From Dehalococcoidia bacterium UBA5629 (GTDB taxonomy: Bacteria; Chloroflexota; Dehalococcoidia; GIF9; UBA5629): a stretch of 13,053 nucleotides of DNA. Position 1 is the stretch's first letter, and every line of letters begins with the position of its first letter. Below the pieces are notes generated by a model that was given only the letters and a program-made list of their open reading frames with translations, made no database searches and was not told the origin of the DNA. Shown piece after piece: positions 7,333-13,053 of this stretch. The stretch covers positions 1 to 13,053 of the forward strand of contig DIKB01000102.1 in the NCBI GenBank assembly GCA_002421445.1. The letters run 5' to 3'. The position numbers were made by a program, and so were the translations under genes.

Positions 7333-7530
7333 TTATTTTTTACCCTTTGGCGTTTTTATTTGAAGGACTTCCCTGCCATCATAGTATCCGCATGAATTGC
7401 AAACAACGTGGGATAATTTAGGGGTATGGCATTGAGGACAGTCAATCGTTTTAGGGGCGATCAATGCCAGATGGCTACGCCTTTTGCCTTGTCGAGCTTT
7501 CGGGTATTTTCTCTTTGGAAGAGGTGCCAT
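7333..7530 (-). CDS. rpmF: 50S ribosomal protein L32
   Basis: L32 is a small protein of the large ribosomal subunit. The 65-residue product begins MAPLPKRKYPKARQGKRRSH, the family signature, and carries two CxxC pairs, Cys31/Cys34 and Cys44/Cys47, which make this the zinc-binding form of L32. The basic tail KTPKGKK is usual. The start ATG at 7530 has an AAGGAGAT ribosome binding site about 11 bases upstream. It is followed by acpP(2) on the same strand, the frequent rpmF-lipid gene association. Bacteria often also encode a zinc-free L32; none is visible here. Confidence 0.93.
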   Translation of the reverse strand: MAPLPKRKYPKARQGKRRSHLALIAPKTIDCPQCHTPKLSHVVCNSCGYYDGREVLQIKTPKGKK

Positions 7531-7600
7531 ATTATTTTCAATCTCCTTTTAAGTTTCCGATCTGTGTACTTGAATTATCAATTTTAAAATCTAGGCACAC

Positions 7601-7606
7601 AGTATA
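7601..7606 (-). promoter_or_regulatory. Candidate -10 box for rpmF-acpP(2)
   Basis: TATACT on the minus strand (complement of 7601-7606) lies about 70 bp upstream of rpmF in an AT-rich region. It is part of the palindrome AGTATACT (7601-7608), so its orientation is ambiguous. The -35 region is poor. The 151-bp gap 7531-7681 shows no clear terminator for guaA. Confidence 0.3.
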
Positions 7607-7681
7607 CTATATTTTTAAATCATTTGTACTCCCAGGCAATCAGGTTTACATAATGGTTTTGGCCGACATTGATTTGCTCTG

Positions 7682-9349
7682 TTATTCCCATTCTATTGTA
7701 GAGGGAGGTTTGCTGGTGATATCGTAGACAACGCGATTAATATCTTTTACTTCATTGACAATGCGATTGGAGATACGCGCCAGAAGATCATAGGGCAAAC
7801 GTGCCCAGTCTGCTGTCATAGCATCCTGGCTTGTTACAGCGCGAACCGCAACAAGATAACCGTATGTGCGGAAGTCTCCCATAACTCCCACGCTGCGAAC
7901 ATCGGTAAGAACGGCAAATGTTTGCCACATCTGGCGGTATAGTTTAGCTTTTTTGATTTCGTTCATGACTATCCAGTCAGCGGAGCGGAGGATTTCCAGA
8001 CGCTCTTTTGTGACTTCACCGATGATTCTGATGGCCAGTCCCGGTCCCGGGAATGGTTGCCTCCAGATCATATCTTCCGGGAGTCCCAGGGCAAGCCCAA
8101 CCTCACGTACCTCATCCTTAAATAAATAGCGCAGCGGTTCCACCAGTGCAAAAGACATGTTAGCAGGAAGTCCGCCGACATTGTGGTGTGTTTTTATCCT
8201 CACAGCGGCCTTTGTTTCTACTGAGGTGCTTTCAATTACATCGGGATAAAGCGTTCCCTGTGCCAGAAAATCGATTTTCCCAAGCTTCCCTGCCTCTTCT
8301 TCAAAAAGCCTGATAAATTCTTCTCCGATGAGACGGCGTTTCAATTCCGGATCCGTTACGCCTTTGAGCCGGTTGATGAATCGATCAGAGGCATTTACGT
8401 ATACGATATTCATTCTCAGGTTATTTTTAAAGGTATTAAGAGCTCGCTCCGCCTCCTCTCGTCTAAGTAACCCATTGTTAACGAAAATGCAGGTCAACTG
8501 GTTTCCTATCGCGCGGTGGATAAGCGTGGCAGCTACTGCAGAATCCACGCCTCCGGAAAGCGCACAGAGGACCTTTCCATTTTTAACCTGATCTTTTATT
8601 GCTGCGATGCTTTCCTGAATGAAGTTGGTCGGGGTCCAGTTACCTTTGCAATCGCAAATTTTATAGAGGAAATTCTCTATGATCGTTTTCCCCTGAGGGG
8701 TGTGGACAACTTCCGGATGGAATTGCAGACCGTAAATATTGCTATCGTTTCCGATAACTGCGGTAGTTGAATTCTCTGTGTAAGCGAGCGATTTAAATCC
8801 ATGAGGCATTTCGGTTACCTGGTCTCCATGGCTCATCCATACGGTAGTTGAAGTTGGTAAGTTTGCAAATAACGGCGAAATCTCTTCGCTAATGGTGAGA
8901 AGCGTTTGTCCATATTCACGCATCGTTCCCGGGGTTACCTGTCCTCCCAGTTGATGAGTGATAAGTTGCATACCGTAACATATTCCCAGGACGGGTATGC
9001 GATTGCCATAAATCTCTGTCGGAGCAAGCGGAGCCTTGGGTTCATAGACGCTGGCAGGTCCGCCGGACAGGATAATGCCTTTTGGTTTGAGTGCGGCAAT
9101 TTTTTTCCAGGGCGTATCGTATGGCACTAGTTCGCAATAAACATGGCATTCTCGAACCCTGCGTGCGATCAGTAAACTATACTGAGATCCAAAATCGATA
9201 ATGACGATGACTTCACGCTCAGTGGGTGAAATGACCTCTAGTTTCTCTTTGGGCTGTTCGCCTCCCAGTTCTTTAGCGATTTCAAGGTATGCGGATACTT
9301 CTGCGTCATCACTAACCGCGACGCGTCGGCTTTTAATTTTCTCTTTCAT
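7682..9349 (-). CDS. guaA: GMP synthase (glutamine-hydrolysing) GuaA
   Basis: GuaA converts XMP to GMP using ATP and ammonia released from glutamine, the last step of guanine nucleotide synthesis. The 555-residue protein has the class I glutamine amidotransferase domain from about residue 47 (VIVIIDFGSQY) with the catalytic triad Cys124 (LGICYGMQ), His211 and Glu213 (QFHPEV). An ATP-pyrophosphatase domain follows with the P-loop SGGVDS at 265-270, and the C-terminal dimerisation domain ends KPPSTIEWE, the normal terminus. The usual length is about 510-525, so residues 1-46 are extra: charged, with no transmembrane or signal character. No in-frame ATG, GTG or TTG was seen between 9349 and the amidotransferase domain, which supports the extension being real. 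An AGAGGT ribosome binding site precedes the ATG. The gene is divergent from tsaC. Confidence 0.96.
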   Translation of the reverse strand: MKEKIKSRRVAVSDDAEVSAYLEIAKELGGEQPKEKLEVISPTEREVIVIIDFGSQYSLLIARRVRECHVYCELVPYDTPWKKIAALKPKGIILSGGPASVYEPKAPLAPTEIYGNRIPVLGICYGMQLITHQLGGQVTPGTMREYGQTLLTISEEISPLFANLPTSTTVWMSHGDQVTEMPHGFKSLAYTENSTTAVIGNDSNIYGLQFHPEVVHTPQGKTIIENFLYKICDCKGNWTPTNFIQESIAAIKDQVKNGKVLCALSGGVDSAVAATLIHRAIGNQLTCIFVNNGLLRREEAERALNTFKNNLRMNIVYVNASDRFINRLKGVTDPELKRRLIGEEFIRLFEEEAGKLGKIDFLAQGTLYPDVIESTSVETKAAVRIKTHHNVGGLPANMSFALVEPLRYLFKDEVREVGLALGLPEDMIWRQPFPGPGLAIRIIGEVTKERLEILRSADWIVMNEIKKAKLYRQMWQTFAVLTDVRSVGVMGDFRTYGYLVAVRAVTSQDAMTADWARLPYDLLARISNRIVNEVKDINRVVYDITSKPPSTIEWE

Positions 9350-9374
9350 GAAGTATGACCTCTTTTGCAGATAA

Positions 9375-9383
9375 AGTATATCA
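9375..9383 (-). promoter_or_regulatory. Extended -10 promoter for guaA
   Basis: TGATATACT on the minus strand is an extended -10 about 26 bp upstream of the guaA ATG, giving a very short leader of around 20 nt that still includes the ribosome binding site. The best -35-like hexamer, TTAAAA, is at a long 19-bp spacing. The nine bases are identical to the candidate acpS promoter element. Confidence 0.45.
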
Positions 9384-9438
9384 TAAGACTGCTTCTCTAT
9401 TTTAAGTATTAATTGATAATAAATGCATGTACTAATTA

Positions 9439-9467
9439 TTTAAATGAACTGTTCATGATTGTATAAT
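9439..9467 (+). promoter_or_regulatory. Promoter for tsaC
   Basis: TTTAAA (9439-9444, four of six -35 matches) and a perfect TATAAT (9462-9467) are separated by 17 bp. Transcription would start near 9474, leaving a leader of about 55 nt. The spacer holds a 13-bp palindrome. Confidence 0.55.
9444..9456. promoter_or_regulatory. Palindrome in the tsaC promoter spacer, possible operator
   Basis: ATGAAC-T-GTTCAT is a perfect inverted repeat with a single central base. It starts at the last base of the -35-like hexamer and ends six bases before the -10 box. A repressor bound here would block RNA polymerase. The bound factor, if any, is unknown, and the site is about 60 bp from the divergent guaA promoter. 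Confidence 0.35.
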
Positions 9468-9528
9468 GACACAGTGTTTTGGGTAATCAGTTAATTAGTA
9501 GACATAAACAAGGTGGGTTCTTATCGCT

Positions 9529-10155
9529 ATGACGGGTGTTTTTTCTTACGATTTGGCTGCTCAAATGGATGCAGCTTGTGAAGTTCTTCGTAATGGTGGA
9601 GTGGTAGCATTTCCTACAGATACGGTTTACGGACTGGGTGCTGATATCTTTAATGAGAAGGCAGTTGAAAAAGTTTTTGCGATTAAACATCGATCGCCTG
9701 CCTTGGCCTTACCTGTGCTCGTGTGTAGTACTCTTCAGATGAATCGTGTAGCTGCGACTGTTTCTGGCCTGGCACACTTGCTTATGAAGCATTTCTGGCC
9801 GGGTGGGCTGACTATCGTTATGCCGAAAGCTTCTGCAGTGCCCGACAATGTGACGGCAGGCGGTGATACTATTGCAGTACGGATGCCTCATCATGATGTT
9901 CCTCTAACGCTTATGGATAAATTGGGATCGCCTCTTATCGGGACGAGTGCCAACGTTAGCGGCAACCCAAGCCCGCTGACATTTGAAGATGTAGAAACTC
10001 AGTTCGGACGCCATATCGATTTTATTATTCGAAGCAATACCTGCCATAGTGGTATCGAGTCTACAATTGTCGATATTACGTCAGGAGTACCTGTGATTAT
10101 TCGTCATGGCATTGTGCCGGACGATGCGATACAGAACGTTTTATCTCATCTTTAG
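9529..10155 (+). CDS. tsaC: L-threonylcarbamoyladenylate synthase (TsaC/YrdC family)
   Basis: The enzyme condenses threonine, bicarbonate and ATP into threonylcarbamoyl-AMP, the precursor of the t6A modification at position 37 of tRNAs that read ANN codons. The 208-residue protein is a single YrdC domain and lacks the C-terminal Sua5 domain of the longer (about 340-residue) form. Visible motifs are PTDTVYGLG (29-37), the substrate-binding IKHRSPALALPVLV (52 onward), FWPGGLT, TSANVSG (139-145) and SGIESTIVD (174-182). The start ATG has AAGGTGGG about 10 bases upstream. It is monocistronic by context: divergent from guaA, and separated from ilvD by an inverted-repeat region and a new promoter. 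The other t6A genes (tsaB, tsaD, tsaE) are not in the window. Confidence 0.93.
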   Translation: MTGVFSYDLAAQMDAACEVLRNGGVVAFPTDTVYGLGADIFNEKAVEKVFAIKHRSPALALPVLVCSTLQMNRVAATVSGLAHLLMKHFWPGGLTIVMPKASAVPDNVTAGGDTIAVRMPHHDVPLTLMDKLGSPLIGTSANVSGNPSPLTFEDVETQFGRHIDFIIRSNTCHSGIESTIVDITSGVPVIIRHGIVPDDAIQNVLSHL

Positions 10156-10215
10156 TCTCATTTTACAGTGCAGCGTATTTGACAATACAAAGCTGCTGTG
10201 TTAGTTTACTGAGAC
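10155..10215. promoter_or_regulatory. Nested inverted repeats between tsaC and ilvD
   Basis: Four nested pairs of arms share one centre: GTCTCA/TGAGAC (10155-10160, 10210-10215), ACAG/CTGT (10165-10168, 10196-10199), CAGC/GCTG (10171-10174, 10192-10195) and GTATT/AATAC (10175-10179, 10184-10188), with loop TGAC. The structure begins at the last base of the tsaC stop codon. It could form the 3' end of the tsaC transcript, although no good T run follows. It also spans the ilvD promoter, so an operator role is possible. Confidence 0.4.
10179..10207 (+). promoter_or_regulatory. Promoter for ilvD-ilvB
   Basis: A perfect -35 TTGACA (10179-10184) is followed after 17 bp by TAGTTT (10202-10207), which is a weak -10 but has an upstream TG at the extended -10 position (10199-10200). 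Transcription would start near 10214, leaving a leader of about 47 nt. That is too short for a T-box or a classical leader-peptide attenuator. Confidence 0.5.
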
Positions 10216-10242
10216 ATCCTTCATTTGTGCCAAGCTTTTACC

Positions 10243-10249
10243 GGGAGGT
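10243..10249 (+). promoter_or_regulatory. Ribosome binding site of ilvD
   Basis: GGGAGGT lies 11 bases before the ATG at 10261. It decides the start in favour of 10261 over an upstream in-frame TTG at 10225, which would add 12 residues with no family match. Confidence 0.7.
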
Positions 10250-10260
10250 ATCAATTATAT

Positions 10261-11928
10261 ATGAGAAGCGATTCTGTAAAAAAAGGAATTGAACGAGCCG
10301 GCCATCGTGCTCTTTTTAGAGCTTTAGGCGTTACCACCAGGGATTTCGACAAGCCATTTATCGGCGTTGTTAACAGCTTTAATGAGATTGTTCCCGGCCA
10401 CATGCACCTCAATCAAATTGCAGAAGCTGTGAAAGCCGGAGTGAGAGATGCAGGTGGTGTACCTTTTGAGGTCAATACGATCGCAGTGTGCGATGGTATT
10501 GCGATGAATCATGAGGGTATGAAGTACAGCCTGCCCAGCCGCGAGCTCATTGCTGACTCAGTTGAAATAACGGCGAAGGCACACGCATTTGATGCGTTAG
10601 TATTCATTCCCAATTGTGACAAAATTATTCCCGGTATGATCATGGCTGCTGCACGGTTGAATATACCGTCGATTTTTGTGAGTGGAGGGCCGATGCTTGC
10701 CGGCCGACTCGAGCAAAATGGAAAAAGCCAGAAAATCGACCTGAATACAGTATTTTTGGCAGTCGGCAAAGTTGTTAAAGGTGAGATGACCGAAAGTGAG
10801 CTGTGCACGATAGAAGAACGTGCCTGTCCCGGCTGTGGGAGCTGTGCCGGCATGTTCACTGCAAATACCATGAATTGTCTTACCGAGGCGTTAGGTATGG
10901 CATTGCCCGGTAACGGAACGATCCCTGCGGTTGATCAACGGAGAAAGGATCTGGCTTACCAAGCCGGCAAACAGATTCTAACTGTTCTGTCTCAGAATAT
11001 CCTCCCGAAGGATATCATCACCAGAGATTCGATCTATAATGCTTTTGTTGCTGATATGGGTTTGGGAGGCAGCACAAATTCGGTGCTGCATTTTCTCGCT
11101 ATAGCGCATGAAGCGGGAGTCGAATTTTCTCTGGATACCATAAACAGCATCAGTCAATGTGTTCCTCATATCGTAAAGATTAGTCCGTCCGGCGAACATC
11201 GCATCGAGGATCTTGATGCTGCCGGTGGCATACCGGCAGTGCTTCAGACGTTGTCCTCTTTTTTAAAGAAAAACACCCGTACGGTTCTGGGTAAATCTCT
11301 GGAGGATAGTATTAAGGGTGCCAGGGTTAAAGACAGTGATGTGATTCGCACGTTGGATAATGCTTATTCACCTACGGGCGGACTTACGATACTATTTGGC
11401 AATCTATCACCGGAAGGATGCGTGGTCAAGAGCGCTGCTGTAGCGCCGGAGATGCTTGTTCATAAGGGACCGGCACGAGTTTTTGATAGCGAAGAGATAG
11501 CAACTACCGCCATAATGCAGGGTAAAATCAAGAAGGGTGATGTTGTCGTTATCCGGTACGAGGGGCCAAAGGGTGGTCCGGGAATGAGGGAAATGCTGAC
11601 GCCCACCTCTCTATTGAGCGGTATGGGAATGGATAAAGAAGTTGCTCTCATTACGGATGGGAGATTCTCGGGGGCGACGAAAGGTTCGGCTATTGGTCAT
11701 GTGTCACCTGAAGCTGCAAGCGGCGGTCCGATTGCTGCGATTCAGGATGGTGATATCATAAGCATCGATATTCCTGCACATAAAATCGAACTGGAGTTAA
11801 GTGCAGCCGAGATTAAAAAACGCCTCAGTTCACTAAAAGCTTTCGAATCGAGAGTAAAGAAAGGTTATTTGAAGCGCTACAGCGAACAGGTGACTTCTGC
11901 GAGCACCGGCGCAGTATTTATTGATTAA
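10261..11928 (+). CDS. ilvD: Dihydroxyacid dehydratase IlvD, probable [4Fe-4S] type
   Basis: IlvD dehydrates 2,3-dihydroxy-isovalerate and 2,3-dihydroxy-3-methylvalerate to the 2-oxoacids that become valine, leucine and isoleucine. The 555-residue protein is of normal length. Cluster-ligand cysteines are Cys119 (PNCDK) and one in CPGCGSC (189-195, probably Cys192). Other family blocks are DGIAMNHEGMKYSLPSRELIADSVE, FTANTMNCLTEALGMALPGNGT, and GGPGMREML with SGATKGSAIGHVSPEA near the C-terminus. The N-terminal segment reads VNSFNEIVPGHMHL, with Gly where the [2Fe-2S] subgroup has its first cluster cysteine (PCN). This matches the E. coli-like, oxygen-sensitive [4Fe-4S] subgroup. ilvB follows after 10 bp, so the two are co-transcribed. 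Confidence 0.95.
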   Translation: MRSDSVKKGIERAGHRALFRALGVTTRDFDKPFIGVVNSFNEIVPGHMHLNQIAEAVKAGVRDAGGVPFEVNTIAVCDGIAMNHEGMKYSLPSRELIADSVEITAKAHAFDALVFIPNCDKIIPGMIMAAARLNIPSIFVSGGPMLAGRLEQNGKSQKIDLNTVFLAVGKVVKGEMTESELCTIEERACPGCGSCAGMFTANTMNCLTEALGMALPGNGTIPAVDQRRKDLAYQAGKQILTVLSQNILPKDIITRDSIYNAFVADMGLGGSTNSVLHFLAIAHEAGVEFSLDTINSISQCVPHIVKISPSGEHRIEDLDAAGGIPAVLQTLSSFLKKNTRTVLGKSLEDSIKGARVKDSDVIRTLDNAYSPTGGLTILFGNLSPEGCVVKSAAVAPEMLVHKGPARVFDSEEIATTAIMQGKIKKGDVVVIRYEGPKGGPGMREMLTPTSLLSGMGMDKEVALITDGRFSGATKGSAIGHVSPEAASGGPIAAIQDGDIISIDIPAHKIELELSAAEIKKRLSSLKAFESRVKKGYLKRYSEQVTSASTGAVFID

Positions 11929-11938
11929 GAGGATAGAT

Positions 11939-13053
11939 ATGGTAAAAACAGGTTCTCAGATTTTGTGCGAATGTCTGATACAGGAGGGCGTTGAGGTTAT
12001 CTTCGGTTTTCCCGGTGGAGTGGTTTTGCCTCTTTATGATACGTTCCCTCAATATCCGCAGTTGCGTCATGTTCTTGTTCGCCATGAGCAATGTGCAGCT
12101 CATGCTGCAGATGCATATGCTCGTGTTACCGGGAAGGTTGGCGTTTGTCTGGCAACATCCGGCCCCGGTGCTACCAACCTCGTTACCGGAATAGCAAACG
12201 CCTATCTCGATTCGTCTCCGATTGTAGCAATAACCGGGCAGGTGGCCACTCCTTTTGTCGGGCGGGACGCGTTTCAAGAAGTGGATATAACGGGTATAAC
12301 GCTTCCGATCACAAAGCATAATTATTTAATCCTTGATGTCAATGATCTGGCTAAATCGATTAAAGAAGCTTTCTATATTGCCAGAACAGGAAGACCGGGT
12401 CCAGTTCTCATCGATATTCCAAGAGACATTTTTCAGGCAAAAACGGAGGCTAATTATCCAGATAAAATTGAATTGCCTGGTTCTAAAACTAAACTGTTCG
12501 GTCATCCTGCACAAATTAAGAAAGCGGCGGAACTGATAAATACAGCTAAAGCGCCAATCATCATAGCCGGTCGGGGTGTCAATATCTCACAGGCTTATGA
12601 TGATCTCAAGGAATTGGCGGAGAAGGCGCAAATACCAGTAGTGACGACACTGCTTGGCATCGGTTGTTTCCCTGAAACTCATGTGTTGAGTTTCGGCATG
12701 CTTGGGATGCATGGCATGGCCTATGCGAATAAAGCTATTTATGCGTCTGATCTGGTAATAGCTATCGGTATGCGATTCGATGATCGTGCTACCGGAGTCA
12801 TTCAGACTTTTGCGCCGAATGCGAAAGTCGTTCATATTGATATCGATCCTGCTGAAATCGGTAAGAATATTCGGGTGGATGTTCCAATAGTCGGTGACGT
12901 CAAGAATGTTCTCAAAGCTTTGGATGAGCAGATTATCCCCTGTGAGCATCTGGATTGGTTTCGTCGATTGGATCAATGGAGACACGAACATCCGGCTCTG
13001 GAGATCAGAGATGCCGAGGGATGCCTGCCTCAGTATGTGATCCGTCAGATATA
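11939..13053 (+). CDS. ilvB: Acetolactate synthase large subunit, C-terminus beyond the window
   Basis: This thiamine-diphosphate enzyme joins two pyruvates, or pyruvate and 2-oxobutyrate, to begin valine/leucine and isoleucine synthesis. The ATG at 11939 is preceded by AGAGG overlapping the ilvD end (gap 10 bp). The frame is open to the right edge for 371 complete codons. Visible motifs are FGFPGGVVLPLYD (22-34), catalytic Glu50 in VRHEQCAAHAADAYAR, TSGPGATN, DAFQEVDITGITLPITKHNYL, RPGPVLIDIPRD and, in the middle domain, GMRFDDRATG. This set is characteristic of the biosynthetic enzyme rather than other thiamine-diphosphate enzymes. The C-terminal cofactor-binding domain with its GDG motif lies outside the window. 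A regulatory subunit gene (ilvN) and ilvC would be expected next, but are not visible. Confidence 0.94.
   Translation, partial: MVKTGSQILCECLIQEGVEVIFGFPGGVVLPLYDTFPQYPQLRHVLVRHEQCAAHAADAYARVTGKVGVCLATSGPGATNLVTGIANAYLDSSPIVAITGQVATPFVGRDAFQEVDITGITLPITKHNYLILDVNDLAKSIKEAFYIARTGRPGPVLIDIPRDIFQAKTEANYPDKIELPGSKTKLFGHPAQIKKAAELINTAKAPIIIAGRGVNISQAYDDLKELAEKAQIPVVTTLLGIGCFPETHVLSFGMLGMHGMAYANKAIYASDLVIAIGMRFDDRATGVIQTFAPNAKVVHIDIDPAEIGKNIRVDVPIVGDVKNVLKALDEQIIPCEHLDWFRRLDQWRHEHPALEIRDAEGCLPQYVIRQI

Noticed and set aside
7562..7602. CTGTGT/ACACAG inverted repeat near the rpmF promoter region
   Set aside because: Arms of 6 bp separated by 29 bases are likely by chance in AT-rich DNA.
10155..10260. 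T-box or leader-peptide attenuator upstream of ilvD
   Set aside because: The region is only about 105 bp, has no T-box consensus, no leader frame rich in Val/Leu/Ile codons and no terminator with a T run.
12587..12991. Minus-strand open frame of 134 codons at the right end
   Set aside because: It lies fully within ilvB, whose plus-strand frame carries clear acetolactate synthase motifs to the window edge.

Overview
The window is an ordinary-looking chromosomal stretch from a bacterium. It is dense with housekeeping genes and has short intergenic gaps, AGGAGG-type ribosome binding sites and sigma70-like promoters, several with an extended -10. I see no mobile element, CRISPR array, rRNA or tRNA. 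Three features resemble what I remember of Chloroflexota, in particular Dehalococcoidia: the first acyl carrier protein with its long acidic C-terminal half, the acetolactate synthase sequence, and a GuaA with an extra N-terminal segment. This placement is an inference from family memory, not a search result. A flavin-type enoyl-ACP reductase (FabK) and a dihydroxyacid dehydratase of the oxygen-sensitive [4Fe-4S] type would suit an anaerobe.

Layout, left to right. (1) Positions 1-118, minus strand: the N-terminus of a probable CorA-like metal-ion transporter, running off the left edge. (2) 307-3666, plus strand: mfd, the transcription-repair coupling factor, read from its own extended -10 promoter. 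(3) 3678-6701, minus strand: a tight five-gene unit in transcription order acpS - fabK - fabD - nusB - acpP(1). Gaps are 13-34 bp, and acpS and fabK overlap by 11 nt. A candidate promoter lies at 6758-6766. This unit meets mfd tail to tail with only 11 bp between stop codons. (4) 6984-7530, minus strand: rpmF - acpP(2), with a possible terminator after acpP(2). (5) 7682-9349, minus strand: guaA, GMP synthase. (6) A divergent promoter region at 9350-9528, then tsaC (9529-10155, plus strand) for tRNA t6A synthesis. (7) 10261 to the right edge, plus strand: ilvD - ilvB, the start of a branched-chain amino acid operon; ilvB is cut by the window end.

How the genes work together. The central minus-strand block makes and charges acyl carrier protein: AcpS attaches phosphopantetheine, FabD loads malonyl groups and FabK performs the last reduction of each elongation round. 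Two different acyl carrier proteins are encoded within 3.6 kb. The block also carries translation and transcription genes (rpmF, nusB), so it joins lipid synthesis to growth-rate genes. FabH, FabG, FabF, FabZ and PlsX are not in the window. The right end covers GMP synthesis, tRNA modification and valine/isoleucine synthesis.

I found no convincing undescribed system. The points most worth checking are the pair of dissimilar acyl carrier proteins served by one AcpS, a 13-bp palindrome inside the tsaC promoter spacer, nested inverted repeats centred on the ilvD -35 box, the N-terminal extension of GuaA, and the choice of the mfd start.
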